Shown here: positions 24,538 through 39,395 of the stretch, one piece after another
Numbering within the stretch: the first letter of the stretch is position 1
Layout of the letters: each line of letters opens with the position of its first letter
Origin: Liquidambar formosana
Lineage: Eukaryota > Streptophyta > Magnoliopsida > Saxifragales > Altingiaceae
DNA: 64,000 nt
Direction: 5' to 3'
NCBI GenBank assembly: GCA_039720395.1
Contig: CM077834.1
Coordinates: 4,856,607 to 4,920,606, forward strand
Position numbers and translations under genes: made by a program
Notes under the pieces: model-generated
What the model saw: only the letters and a program-made list of their open reading frames with translations
What the model was told of the DNA's origin: nothing
Database searches by the model: none

Positions 24538-27500
24538 GGATATTACAGATTGATATACCTTCGAGTAACAGGGATGGATGATGGGTTAAGCATCAAGGAG
24601 AGAATTTGTTTCGTAAGTTAGAAATTTCATAGTATAACTTCTTGCTTAGTTCTCTCATATCCTATTGCAATGTTGTTTCCCAAGATTGCTTTTTTTTTTT
24701 TTTTTTCAAGCCATGGTCTAGACATAGTTATGCTATCTGCATTATTTTTATTTCTAATTTAACGCCTTACTATTATTGATGCATATCATTTCTGGCTGTT
24801 GACTTGACAACAGCAAAGCAAATGCCATCCTTCTTATTGTGGTTGTGCTGTCTGCATAATCTGTTGTTACTTTTTAACTGTTAAATTGTGGGCTTATTTG
24901 GGATGATTAATTTTCACAACAACCTTCATAGTTCAAATTCACTTTTGTAGCCATTCAAGTAGTCACTAATGTAATAAACCATTTATATTTGTATGTTTTC
25001 TGAATGCTTCTTTCTGTACTAGTTAAATTTTAACAGTTCTATGGACTTGAAACCCCATTTTTATGAAACAACGTTTTTGTTGCAGCAGTCTATTTGAAAT
25101 CCTGATATCCACATTGAAGCATCTTTTTCTCTTTGATCAACTGCAGCTAAGTTCTATGATGAACATGGGAAGTGACGTTCAAGTTCGTGCAAGTGGGGGT
25201 CTTCTTGCCATATTAGAGAACGAAAGGATTGTAGATACCCTTGAACAAAGGGAATGTGGGAATTCATCAATTACAATTGATTCTGTCACAGAAATTTCAT
25301 TGTATCTTTGCTTATAATATCTTTAATATTGAAAAGAATCATTTTTGTCGTATTTCTACTTCTTTGGAAAATTTAAATTTAGTAAATGAGACTTGCACCA
25401 CATTGTACGACTTTACAACAAAAAATAGAAACAAGTTTCTCAAAGTTGATGCGGCAGCTCTCGAGGCATTGCAGATTTTCCAAATAGACAAACATCCAAG
25501 CCATATGGGCATTGGCAGAGCAAAAGAAGGGTAAAGGCTGGAACATAGTTTTCATGACTGGATGGTTTTGTTTAAAATTAAGATTCATACTGATATTTAC
25601 GAAATGCAGGTTCTCTGTGTTTGGGATGATGAATAAGGTATGAAAATGCCATTTGATTTTATAATTCTGCAATACATTTGGATTTGAACTAAAACATTTA
25701 TTCGCAATTCAGTGCGTGACACCGATGGGTAGACGTCTGCTGAGGTAAATTCAGACTGAGAAATTTGTGAAGCTAGTACTTCTGACACTACCTCTAATTC
25801 AAGGACTTGGACAATTGGTTTGCCTTGATTTAGAAACTGGTTCCTGAGGCCTATACTAGATCTGGAGCGTTTGAACAGTCGTCTCAATGCTGTATCCTTC
25901 AATTGTCAAATCGTAGCAGGAGTACTGTTTTCTTAGACATGATGAATGAATTAGTAGAGTGAGTTCTGCAACAAAAATTATGTAAACCGAGACCATCATG
26001 AGACCAGGGTTGGCTGAAGCTCTGAGCACTTATGTTTCAAGACCATTTAACTACTAAGAATTGACATTCCAAGTTTTTTGAACTCTATGTTTCTTCTCTA
26101 CCGTGACTCAAGTTCATACTCTTTAATAAGATCAAGATATCGTTCTTCCTTTGTTCTGAAGAACTGACGGCTTCCTTACGCGAAACACTGAAGTCTGTTA
26201 AGGACATTCCCCACATACTCAAGGTATGGTTATTCCTTTAGTTTTTTCTTCCTTCTTTATTCCACATTCTAAATTATTTTTCTTCAAAATTTTAATGTCA
26301 AGCTCCATTTTGCAATTACAGTTACTGCAGGTGTCAATCAGTGTTTATAATTAGGGAAATACATATACACTAAAATATATATTACAATCTGTGGTAATTT
26401 TTTGTTCCACTCTCGATCATAAAGCTTTAACTCAATTCAATCTGAAAAACCATCAATTTCTTTCTTTGCTGCCCTGTAATGAGGAATTTACAAGACACTA
26501 GCTTGCATAAATCTTTTAATTGTGTCAGATTGCTGTAGTGATGACAACCATTAGCCCAATGGTTGTTTGGAATTGATGATAATACTTGTAGCTCTACTTA
26601 TTCTCGAGTACAAATGATTTTTTATTATGGCATACTCTATTCTGCACCCTTATTTCTTCATGCCCTGACTCTGTGAAACTTTTGGATTTATATGTGGAAG
26701 AAATTTAACTCCCCAAGCTCTGTAAGTACAAGTGGTGATTGGACAGCTTTTCTGAAGGTAGGCTTACCTATCTATGCTATACTTTCAATTTTAAATTTTT
26801 GCTTTTCTAATTTGTAAATACTTGTAATTTACTCATTCAGTAAGCTGATTCCAAGGATGCTCTGTTGTTACAGGATGGTATCTTTTATTAAAATGATAAT
26901 TCTGTTGTTTAGATAAGATCTTTCCCATGTTTTTACCAATGTAGAGTTACGGTTTCTTTGTGCTATTTTTTTGTTAGTGGTCTGCAGTTCACATAGTTCC
27001 AAAAATGAAGTTGGGCTCCCCTATTATCCTCAAAATGATATCTATAGCCCAGTAACTTCTTTTGAAAGTTTGACAGTTAAATGTATGCAAGTCTTGTAGT
27101 TCTTCTCTAGATCTCGTCAGGGTGAGCCATCTGCATATCCGTACTCACTGAAACTCATCCATTACAAATTCCATATAGTCTAAGCCAAGGAGTCAAAAAA
27201 GGAAAAAGAATGGAGAAGAGCAAATGAATAAATGCCTTGGTTGTCACGGATAGGTTATGAAGCTATGACCTTTGTCTCTATTTTATTATTGACTGTCTTA
27301 ACGGTCTTTCACATACACACAAACCTAGAAAAGAGACTTATATGTTTATTATAGTAAATTCACACACACACACACACATATTTGTGTTCCCATGTGTAGA
27401 TTTTAGGCAGTTGTCACCTTTGACTTCTCTTGTGCATGGCAGAATGTGACACTTGTGTCCTTGTCCAGAGATTGAGCATCATTGAAACTAAAAATCTTAT

Positions 27501-30500
27501 TTTAAGATATATAACGCATGAAAATACCAAATGAATTTTTGCACCAGAAATTCCCACCCCTATTTCTTAGGATTATTGTGATACATAGCAAAGAATCGTA
27601 ATTCCCTATATGTGATTTGAATTTATCATTTTATTCTACTTGAATTATTACTTTTCACTGTAATGGTAATTTCTGTTGGCAGCTTCATTGTATGCATAAC
27701 AAATGAGTTACAGATGAAACAAAGACATTTTTAGGTGTAAAATCTTATGCTTTCAGGCATTGATAAAATAAACTGCTGAGTTTTTGGAACTTGGAAGCAT
27801 ATGGCACTTTTTATATACTGCAATGATAATACTGTGTCTGGATATTTTTCTTTTATTTTTTCTTAGGATTATTGGGCTACATGGCAAAGAATCCTAATTT
27901 CTGATGGCACCTTTTCTTTATTATGTGCTTCTTTTGTAGAGTGTTTGTTCACTCTTGCATGTGAACAAAATATTTGAAGTAGGTATTTCTGAAAGTCTTC
28001 GAGAGCATGTGAAGTACTTGAATTTAGACATTGTTGACAAGGTAGCAAAAAATATTTCAACTGAATTCGTGTAAAGTCCTATTAATTATATATTTTATGG
28101 CTTTTGGATAAGAGTTATTTATCACTATTGGACTAATTTTGTTACAGGCTGGTTTATGTATTACAACAGAGCTGGCTTATGTCTATGAATTGGTCAGTCT
28201 TTATTTTCTTAATATTTTGTTACACTACGTTATACTTACCCTGCTACATTAAGATGCAACTGGCAAGAAAGTTTTTTGAAGTTCCTACTATTGGAAAGTT
28301 ATTTTATCTTGCTTGATGGAAGAACAGAGGGTTCAAAATCACGCATTGCTTTCTGTTATAGTTTGAAAATGCGTGCTGCTGTAATAGCAGTACAGACAGG
28401 AACATTCTTCCAACTAACAGTTTGTTCAATAATAGGAGAGCTTTGGCCTGAAAGTAAAGCATTTATCCAATCCCTCATTATCTGCAAGATCTTTGCTTAA
28501 AGCTATGTTGTATAAGGGAAATAAATGAGACTAAGTTTGTGTCTTGCTGACTCCTAGTTTCAAATTTTTTATTTGTTTTATTTATTTATTTTTTAAACTT
28601 GAATGGCGTTTGGAAATGACATGCTGCTTAGTATGCTGGTAGGGTTGGCGTATGCAATTATGCACCTAAAAAATGTGCTTTGGTTTGCATGACTTGGTTT
28701 AAATTAGTTGACCAAGAGTTATGCAGGGAATTGTTTTTTTCTTAATTCCGTTGGTGCCTTTGTTGCTTTTCCAACTAATATATTCTAAGACAAAAGTTTT
28801 AGCCTTTATGTACTACTTGTATTTGTTCGATTCTGAATTCACTTCCTAAACTGGCATCATGTAGCATGGCAACCATTGGACAGACAAGAATTCCATTGAT
28901 TTTCCTAGGTAGATGAAGTACTGCCTCAAATTATTGACAATGTATTTTGCAATATTTCTGGAAACCTATTAACTAGTATTTTTACTATCTAAAGACCTAT
29001 TAATTTATTAAGAATGCCACTCCTATATACAGACTTAGACTGGTGTGGGTGTAACAAACCTAGATGGGCTATCCATCAGTTTTGACCAAAAGTGCTTTAC
29101 TCATCAACTAAGGGCTGGTTTGTGAACTTTTTGGCTGGTTCCATTTGTACTTTCTTACTCCTATTATGGAATGAGAAATTTTATCACCTTGGCACCAGGT
29201 GTTTGATAAGTTTTAATAGTGAAATACCAATTGACCTTGCTTCAGAATCCTTTTTATCAACAAAACTTGGGCAGAAACCTGACTCAAGCAAAGTTTACCT
29301 ACTGAAAAATGAGTTGTCTGAGTTATTTCTTGTTTCAGATATACAATTCAGGTATGTGAACATGACTCAACCGTTCTATGATGATGACCATTTGCTTTAC
29401 ATTTTTAAAATTTTACTGATTTATGTTAGCCATTTAATATATCAATTTGGTATAAGTTTTAGCCCAATTTCTTCTCCATGGTCAAATCTTTTTATGATTC
29501 TGATGTTACTTAATGGAGTAGCTTGTAACAATAAAGAAGGGATTGATTTTAGATTGAAACAATATGCTTAATCTCTTATTTTCTATTGCTTACTTCATGT
29601 TAATTTTGCTGTTCTTGTAATTCAAGGTTTATGAATTTCCTCACAATGGCCACTTGGAATGGCATACCATTGAAAGTATTGGTTTTTTATAAAGAAGTAT
29701 TGAATGCCTATTTTATCAAATTTTATTAGTTCTTATTTTTTAATTTAGTATTATTGTGATGGTTTTTTCCCCGTCTATAGGCCATTTTCAAGTTTGATTG
29801 TGTGTATTGTAGGTAATTGGTGTTCTTGATGTAAATAGATGTAAGGAGAAGGGTTATGGGACAATAGTGAAAGAGGGTTTCTGTGATGAGGTCAGGCATT
29901 AATAGTGATTTTACTATTAGTACAAATTTTATGCTTCATGACACAAGGTTTTCGTTAGTCTTCTCTGCTAGCTAATGCCTGCATTTGAGTTTCCTTTTCC
30001 CCTAACAATTTGTTTCTTTAATTGATATATAGTTGGATGAGCTAAGGCATATATATGAAGAATTGCCAGAATTTCTGGAAGAGGTGCCATCTATTTAATT
30101 TTTTAAGAAATCATATTCAACAATAAATCTAAGTTGAGTTTACATCTTGGTCTGTTTTGATTATACAAGTGCCTTGCAGGTGTCTTCAATGGAACTTGCA
30201 CGACTTCCTCATTTTTATGGAGACAAGCTTGTTCCTTGTATTGTTTATATACACCAAATAGGTTCGTCCACTGTACCACCCTTGTATCTAAGAATACATA
30301 ATGAATTATGTTATTTGAAATGTCAATTTCTTGCATTGATTTCTGACTAAGTACCTTTCTTGACTAAAAATTTTTCATTAATGATTGCACCTTAATTGTT
30401 ACAAGGATGAGGCTTGGCTCGCAATTGCATTACTATGCAAATTCTGTTAAGATTGTCCAAGAAAATTGCGTAGCATATTTTCTTAAAAAGGATGAGCAAC

Positions 30501-33169
30501 ATTGAGTTTTGTGAAAAGCATTTTCATTGAGCAGGTAATGCTATACCTTTATTGATTAATACACCATGGTTGACACCAAGTGAATGTCTCAGACTCTAAG
30601 GTCTCTCATAATTTATTCCAATGTGGTATCCATATAATAATTAATGAGAGAACTGAAAGCCTATACAGATTTCTTTGTTTAGTAGGTACATAAGAAGGTC
30701 AAACAATGCCACTGTAATTGTAAAAGTGGTTTAGGCACCCTAATTTGTTTAGGATGATTAGACTTGTGTTGGCTATGGGCTTGTGGGTGATAAAACCAGC
30801 CTCTAGAGTGTGCCTATCTAAGGTCTGAGATGACTTTTTCCTACCTAAGTTTTATTTGTTTGGCGTTGCCATAGTTTCAATGAAAATATATTTTCTTTCA
30901 AGCAGAATAACTAATCTTAATTGAAGAAAGCCTTGTCCCAACTACTTGGGGTTGCCTACACAAGATTTTCACCATACAGCTCTGTCTAGAGCCATTTGTT
31001 TGAATAAAGGTTTTACACGAAGCAACCCTCTACTTTTCTCTGGGTGTGGAACTGGTTGAAATAGCACGCATGGTGATTTACGTTCAATTTATGCTTTTCA
31101 AATTAGTGCTAAATAATTGAGTTTACTGTCTAGAATGTTAAATTTGGTACAAAAAGCTTATCAATACTTATTTCAAAACCCACAACAATATGATCATTTA
31201 ATATGGTTCGAAGCCACTGTTAATAGAAAAGGAAGGACAGAAAGTGACTGCACATTGAGCATAAATGTATCTCACACGTGGGGCACACAGAGCAGTCATG
31301 ATACACGGCACACCAAATGCATTGCTGATGTGTTCCATTTTCTTGAAGGAGTCAGATTAAGGATTTTCTGAGTCAAGATTAGTTGTGTGAACTTCATTTG
31401 GTTGCGTAATATCTGATTTCAATCGATACATTTAATTTGTTACACCATGCTTATTTGTGAATATGAACAAATTTTACTTTTAGATAAGCAATATCTGATG
31501 TTCCTATAATTGACAGGAGGCTGTTTTTGATGTTTTTGTTTATGCAAAGCTGGTTTAGAATTATGATGTTTGACATATTGTGGTGTTTTTGATTATCTGT
31601 AACTCTGTAAGTATTACATCTTTGATCAATGCTCTTGCTTTGTTTGTTTATTTGTAGGATACTTGATGTGCATTTTTGAAGAAAAACTTGACGAAACCAT
31701 GCTAGAGAAACTTCAAGATTTTGAATTTGCAGTAAGTTGATGTTGATTTAATATTAACCAAGTAGTTTATGTATTTAATACGTATTTCCTTGGCTACTGA
31801 TTATATGTATGTAGGTATGTATATGTACTTAAACAACATTTTCCTTTTGTGTACTGATGATGATTTAATTGTAAAATTTAGTTCTCTGATGGGGACGAAG
31901 ACAAGAAAAAATTCTTCTATCATACCTCGAAGACACGAGAATTGGACAACCTTCTTGGAGATATTTATCATAAAATTCTAGGTATGCAGTACAAAAATTC
32001 TTTTGTAATGTGATGCTGCTTGATGAGTTTCTGAACTGCTCAGAATTTGGAATTGAATTTCTCAAGAAAATATCCAAAGGATGTAATTGCTTATGTACAT
32101 GATGAATGAACTCAGTATAGAGTTTTACAATTCAAATTTGTTAAGTTTCTGACCTAATAGCCTCAGCTAGTAGGTGGAGGGCCCAAATAGGTATATGAAG
32201 CCATATCAAATTTTATATTTAAACGATGTGAGATGTGGGACTTCCCAACAAACTTAAAGTGAGTGTTGCACCCCCTCCACTCTGTGCATACACAAGTACA
32301 AAATTTTTCAACATCAATACTGTAACATTAGTATCATATTCTGTGATTTTGTTTATTATTAATTATTATTAATGCTTTGATAATGTACATATCTGATCCA
32401 TTATTACAATTTTTTCTTCTTCCATGAATTATTTGTTAAGATATGGAGAGGGCAATTATTAGAGATTTAGTGTCACACATCCTTCTATTCTCTACACATC
32501 TGCTGAAGGCCGTGAATTTTGCTGCTGAACTTGATTGGTAAGAATTTTTCAACAACTCTCTCCCTCTCTCTCTCTCTCTCTCTCTTGATAATCCATATGA
32601 GTTCTGTTCTTTCTCAATATGTTTATTCCTGACTACATACAGTTTCTTAATGTATTCAGCTTTTTGTCGTTGGCAATGGTTGCTCGTCAGAATAATTATG
32701 TGAGGCCCATCTTGACCCCAGAAACCTTGCTTGATATACAAAATGGAAGGTAATGGCTGACTAAATGATCTTGAATATGTCCATAATTTTATTTAAATTA
32801 TATTGTTTTGAAACGAATTACATAGAAATTGGAGTTTACCAATAAATCTAGTAAGTAGTAACAAGTAGTTCAAATGGTTTCCAGACATGTGCTGCAAGAA
32901 ATGACAGTAGACACATTTATTCCCAATGATACAAAGATTCTTGATGCTGGTAATTGGAATTATTGTTTCATCTTATTCATACTGGTTCTCAGCTCAATTC
33001 AACTCATCAAAGCCTAATTTTGTGATAGCTTGCTGGTTATTCTTGTTAAATTTTCATGAACATGTTGTTTCAGGAAGGATTAATATCATCACTGGTCCTA
33101 ATTATTCAGGGAAAAGTATCTACATAAAGCAGGTTAGTAATTAATTCTATTCTCGTTTTGTCACTTCAA

Positions 33170-33203
<34 letters not shown>

Positions 33204-36200
33204 AATGCATATACATTATGGCAGATGTATGATGTGTGTTTCATGCCTTTATGTAAGCACATATATGTAAGGCTTTCTTATAAGCCATCAATATGGAATC
33301 TAGATATAAAACACGATACCAAGTTAAATTTTTTCACTAGCCTATACCTTGATAGTTATTTCTCATGAATACGGATGGATGTGTTCTGCTGCATCTTCCT
33401 GTTCGTGTTAAGTTCATTAATCATATGCACAATTTTTTTTTTTTTTTTTGATGTACAAAATCCATAATATTTTAAAATGCTTCATCAGGTGTATATATCT
33501 CAAATCATGTGTAGGACCATGTTATAACTTAATTGCATCTATGTACCAAGGACATCCCTATTTTTTAGCATCTTTGTTGCTGTATCCGACACACCTGGTT
33601 ATATTAGTGTCAGATACTATTTTGGGCATTGACATCCATGTTGCACTTCATATTGTTTTGAGAGAACATGGCACAATTCTCTGTTTTAAATATGCGTCTG
33701 TTGAATTGTTGATATTATTACTCCAATGTGACACTTTCTGACTGTAATAAATATTTGTGTCTTGAAAATTTGTTCTTCCAGGTTGCTTTGATTGTTTTTC
33801 TTTCCCACATTGGAAGCTTTGTACCAGCAGATGCTGCAACTGTGGGTTGGACTGATAGGTAGGTGACCATTATATTACTTACAAATCTGGTAGTTGCATG
33901 TTTTATCATGCAACTGACTATACTAACAACATTTTGATAATAATAGGATATTTTGCGTCATGGGAAGCAAGCTTATGACTGCTGAACAATCAACATTTAT
34001 GATTGATATACATCAAGTAGGAATGATGCTAAGGTACCTCAATAGGATAACTTTCAAGCTACTAAAATTAACGGTTGTAAGCAACATATGCATCTTACAC
34101 TCCTTGATGTCTGAACATCCTTACTCTTTAAGCCCGCATGGTTACATTATTGTAGATGCGAATTTTTCAAATTTCATTGTATACTTATAATTGATGTTGA
34201 TAACTTTGATAGGCAGGCAACTTCACAATCTTTATGTTTGTTGGATGAATTTGGTAAAGGTACTCTTACAGAAGGTAAGTCTTTCTAACATTACCCAACT
34301 TTCTGTATCTTGGACATGCCAGGTTAGTAATAATTGTAATATTGCAGATTTTCATTTTCAAAAAATTATCGATATACATTTCAGATGGCATTGGTCTCCT
34401 TGGTGGAACTATAAGTCATTTTGTTGCATGTGAGGATCCTCCGAAGGTTTGATGTTCTTCCATTCCTTCCAACCCCACACCCAAAGAATCACTATGAAAT
34501 GCATATATGGGAAACAACGTATAGAAAATCCAGTTATCTCTCAAAACAATTATCTATTTTACTACCTTATCATGCAGAACATATAATGTTATCATTGATA
34601 AGTAGGTTCTTAATAGAGAGAGAGAGAGAGAGAGAGATAGATAAACTATTCGAGTTAGTCCAGATTGATGTGATAGCAAGAGGCTGCTGGAGAGGGGAGA
34701 GCGAACTGAGGGGGATACTTTTGAGGTGCGGTGCGAAGAGAGGATCTAGAGTGGGAATGCTCTTGATCCTTGTAGTTCTAAAATTGTCAAAAATTGTGAA
34801 TCCATTGTAAAAGAGTCATGGCTGGCCTTTATATAGGAATTTAGAGCCTTTCGTAGTGGAATTCTATTGGTTGAATTCTCTAGCCAATGGGAGCCCTTTC
34901 CACTCATGCTACCTACCGACTTTTATAATTGTAGGCCCATGATCCCATTTAATGAGCTTGCATTATGCGTAACCCGTTTCTAATGAACAATATGGACCTT
35001 GTTCCCCTTGTGACCAAGGTAGAAGACTTGCTGCCCCTGGTTCTGGAGTGAGACGCTTGAGTAGCTCGATTAGCTCTTACTCAAGCCATTAATCCAAGAC
35101 CTAAAGGTATCCCAATGGAGTGGGCTGTGGTAGTGGCCTGCATCAAGCACTGGTTAGCACCGCAGGTCATGACATTGGCCTGGGTAGGCTTAGGAGGGTT
35201 GAGGTGTAGATAAAGGGTAAGGGACTGGTCTGAGGTGCCGAATTACCCTATACCTTTTTGGCCTAAGACCAACTAAAACTCCTATTAAAGGAGAGGCCTT
35301 AGTCTAGTAGGCCTAGATAATCTCCTCTTGTAGGAGGGAGTCCTCAAGCCCAAATAAGCTTCTATTGAAGGAGATAGGCTAGATGACTTTCGATGCCACA
35401 TGTTGGCTCCTTATTGAATATTTATGCCATGTCGTAGATTTTAAAATAATAATTTAACAAGGAATGCAATTATTTTTAAACTTATGTTGTATATACGTAC
35501 TAAGGCATTTCCTTGTTTTGATTTGAAGAACCTACCCATTTAGAGAATATTTATTTCTAAGTTTGCTGCGCAGTTAGAGCTTTTAACATGTATATGTCTG
35601 AGGTTACTTGTGATAGATACACTCTACTGCTTTGCAGGTTCTGGTGTGCACTCACTTGACAGAGATATTTGACGAGAAATGCTTACCAAAGGTTTGAATT
35701 GTCACAGATCTGTTACTTATGTTGTTTAAGGTTTCACAGTTTCTAAGTCAAGAAAGTGACTATTATATTTATTGACTAATTTCAGTCTGAGAAAATCAAA
35801 TTTTATACCATGAGTGTGCTGAGACCTGACAACAACTGTACAGATGTTGAAGACATTGTATTTCTGTATCGGTACATCCTTGTTACCTTATATACGCTTT
35901 TACTGCCAAGGAAATTCTTTGGGAAGTGCAAAACCTGATTACAGGACCAATAGATTGATGGTTATCCTTCTCAGGCTCATGTTTTGGTGGGATTGGAGGG
36001 GGGTGGGATGTGCAAGGCGTTCTAGAAGAAAACTTTCCATTAAATTTGATGATCCTAGGAATCAGATCTATTATGTTCTATGACTGCTCATCACTATTAG
36101 TATGTTGCAATTAGCACCAAAGTAATGTGCACTGGTGGATTAGTACCATTTAATTGTTTAATTGATAGGGCAAGTGGACAATTATAACTCCTGGATCAGA

Positions 36201-37600
36201 CTTACTTGAATTGAATCTTTTAGCTTTGGATGTGACTTTATTAACCCCGCCGAAAGTCACTGGACAATCCTCTTCACTCAATAGCTTGGTTATATCATCT
36301 CTTCATTTCTTTTTCCTATCACTCTCTCTCTCTCTCTTAACAAAAAGCTATCTAATAAAAAATTAAAGTTAACACAAACTGTGGGGGCATACTATTTTTT
36401 CTATTTTTAAACAAAATCTTAAACTGGTATATAATCTTCCATCAAAAGTAGTTCTGGTAAAACCTGAATGTTTGTTTATGTCCTGCAGGCTCGTTCCTGG
36501 ACATGCTCTTCTTAGCTATGGTAAGTATATAGATGTTAGTTTATGTAAATTAGGGGATCCTTGCTGCAAATTCTCACTGGCAGTCACAAACTTCATTTTA
36601 CATCATGCAGGGTTGCATTGTGCGTTACTTGCTGGTACGTCTCAAACACAATAGAGCCAAAGAATAGATGTCTGGGATTTCTAGAAAGAATAAATGCAAA
36701 AATGCTATATCTTCTAGTTGTTCCATATACTTGCTTGTTTTTTTAGATGTTCAGAGATACGCAAATAAGACCATGGCTGGAATTGGCAAGATTCATAAGA
36801 AGAAGCAATTGTGCAAAGCCATGTTATTTAAAACACAGGAATGACTCAGCATGATTCCTATTGACAACTTCGTATTGTAGTATTGCATTAAAAACATTAT
36901 ACATAGATATAGTCCATTTTTGTTTAAAAAGGTTTTTAAAAAAATGAAACACGACATGCAAGACCGTTATAGAAGCAAAATCAGAATATATTATTTATCC
37001 ACTAGCAGAGGATGCACAAGCAGAGCCTTGAGAAGCTGCCACCTAATCATGGTGAGAAGGAAAGCGTAAAACCCTATGCATCATTCCTTTGCATAATTAT
37101 TCATAGTGCCGTTTAACAACTACTATGGTCTCTGGTTCAGTGACAGAATTCCAGCTGCTGCTTTAGTGTATTGAGGACCTTTTTCTGTTGGGAGTTTTTG
37201 GGGTTCAAATACTTAAATTGGTTTCCCAGGACTAAAATTCTTATGACCAACTAGGGGCTTCATCTCTCACTCCTTCAATTTTATGTTTTGATTGATTATC
37301 GTTCATGCAGGTGTCCCGGAGGAAGTAATTAAGAGAGCAGCATTTGTACTGGATGCTATTGAAAATAACAAGCATGTACCGCGGTTGTGCAACGAGAAAA
37401 TATCAGCTCAAGATCATCAATGCAAGGTGCTACAATCATAAGAGCTTGATCTAAAATACGGAGTCGAATTTTTAGGAATTTTTACTATATTTCACTGGCT
37501 GAACTAAATGCAGGATGCAGTGGACAAGATGTTGGCATTTGATGCTCTCAAGGGTGATCTCAACCTTTTGTTTCAAGATATCTTTCCTTCTTTCTGCTAA
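20864..37600 (+). CDS. MSH5: MSH5, meiotic MutS homologue (34 exons, complete)
   Basis: Predicted exons: 20864-20899, 21921-21952, 22730-22824, 23053-23133, 23210-23282, 24549-24612, 25147-25301, 25429-25530, 25610-25637, 25713-25744, 25834-25891, 26137-26223, 26701-26757, 27940-28041, 28148-28192, 29813-29890, 30033-30083, 30180-30261, 31658-31731, 31882-31981, 32441-32537, 32660-32749, 32885-32949, 33074-33132, 33782-33858, 33947-34033, 34213-34274, 34385-34446, 35638-35691, 35786-35871, 36489-36520, 36611-36634, 37311-37426, 37514-37600. All junctions are GT-AG and in phase, giving 809 residues, the usual MSH5 length. MutS landmarks are Walker A GPNYSGKS at 569-576, Walker [12 protein letters not shown] around 643-653, and the family-typical [20 protein letters not shown] in the core. 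MSH5 pairs with MSH4 to stabilise recombination intermediates and promote class I crossovers in meiosis. One difference from the form I remember is VGWTDR after the ATPase segment, where VGLTDR is usual. The gene converges on the GDSL gene. Confidence 0.95.
20995..21033. repeat. TA microsatellite in MSH5 intron 1
   Basis: A run of about 19 AT units directly after GTGTGTGTGCATATAT. Likely to vary in length. Confidence 0.8.
34600..35430 (-). mobile_element. Possible solo LTR or retrotransposon remnant in MSH5 intron 28
   Basis: Intron 28 (34447-35637) is much longer than its neighbours, and its composition is more GC-balanced. Read on the minus strand it has a promoter-like arrangement: CCATTGGCT and AACCAATAG boxes, then CCTATATAAAGG near 34840, then a leader ending in a CT microsatellite at about 34617-34636. 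This layout is LTR-like. I could not prove TG/CA ends or a 5-bp duplication, and the limits are approximate. Confidence 0.35.
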
Positions 37601-37960
37601 AAGCATCAAAGTATGTATTTCATTTGTCTTCTATTCTTTTCGCAAGAGCAGGAATCTGCATCATACTACATGTGAATTTACTCGATCTTAAATCTTTTAG
37701 AATGAGGCTCTTCCCCTCGGCCTTTTCTTCCCCCCTCATTCCATCGGCATTTCTTCCCATATCTAGATTGGATTAATGATTATTAACCGTTATATAATCT
37801 GAAGATTGTGAGTAAGTGTTCTGGTTACAAGGCAAGAAAGTTCATGATGGCAGTATGTAATTGCATTAATCACGTTTTCTTTTCTATAAATCAATACTTC
37901 TAAAAGAGAAAATTTTTCAAAATTCCATTCATTTGAAGAAATTCCATTTCATAGCTCAGC

Positions 37961-39352
37961 TTACACAGCAACTAGCTGCTTCACATTGATAGGGGATGCA
38001 TACTGCTTTGGACCATCAAAAAGATTATCAGCAAAGATGCTAGCGGCCGCCTCTGTCGGATGGAATAGATCCCAGAAAAGATGATCTCTTCTGTTGGAGC
38101 AATAGTTTGAAATGGGCAAGCAAGCAACCTTAGCATTTAGGTTCCCAAGCCCACAACAAGCAGCTTTAACCTCTTTAAATCCTGAAAAATGCAAATGCAA
38201 ATTCAATTCTAGTCAAATTTACGTATTAGAAAATTGCAAGAAAGAATAAAAATAAAGAGTGGGCAAATTAATGTTTTACCATAAGTCGCTGGGTTCTGAA
38301 TGAAGCTGAGGAACATCCTGTAAGTGTCGAAGTAGGTGTAGTTTATGTTTGTGAGCTCTGATTTCAGTTGCTCTAACGTCGACTTAAGGACTTCATCGTA
38401 CTTGACTGCACAGTAATTTGCTTCTTCATTGCATCCTCCTGTTTTGTTTTGATTTCTCTGTGATGGACAGCATCCGATCGCTCCAACCCCAACAACCACG
38501 AACTTACGTCCGCCAAGATCGTATATCCTCTGCCAAAAAAAGGGGAAAAAATATGTTGGCAGTGAATTGGGATTTAAATCTAAAATTTTAAGGACACGGT
38601 TTGGGTTCTAAAATGGGTCAAATTACTCGATATTAGTTCGGTAAGAGACTTGTTTAAACTCACTTATGGGGTAAACAAGCAAAATTCAAACTTATTTTTG
38701 AACTTGATAGTTGACTTTGATTAAGCCAAACTCGAGTAGATTGTTATTTGGATAGTGAGTTCATGACTCCATACAAAAAAACACTAACTAAATTCAAAGT
38801 TGACCCAAAAAATTGTTTAATAAAAGCCTCATGCGAGCTTGCACGTAATGCCAATGAGTTATGCTCAAACTTTGTTTATAACCTCTTTGCATGCTTTTTT
38901 TCATTTGTGTAAATTACCTATGTGTGTATAGCCTCACAAAAAAAAAAAAAAAAAAAAAAAAAAAGAAGAAAGAAGGGGGAGGGGGGCTGGAATTAATCGA
39001 GTAATTGTAACCATCTAAACATGTTTATCTCAATTTTTTTTTTTTTTTTTTTGGTTGCCTAATTGAGTAGTTAGTGTTTTACCTTCAATTGTCCTTTAAG
39101 GGTAACAGCCATCCGATCCACAAATTCTTGTGGGTTGCTCTTGTTGTTAGATTTGACGTAGCCAAGGATGTCGTTGCTTCCAATCACAACGGCGAAGATT
39201 GATTTTGATAAATGCGCCTGCGCACCAGCAGATCCTAGCTGTTTCACTAGATCTTCATGCACCTTTGAGTAGTAATCCACTTGTAGCGTTAACGGTAGTG
39301 ACTGACGCTGTATAAAACATGTAAAAAACATTAGACGTTGCCAACTAGCGGG

Positions 39353-39395
<43 letters not shown>

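Noticed and set aside
32160..32300. GATGTGAGATGTGGGACTTCC repeat-like phrase in MSH5 intron 20
   Set aside because: Resembles sequence often seen in plant repeats, but no ends or duplications could be defined.
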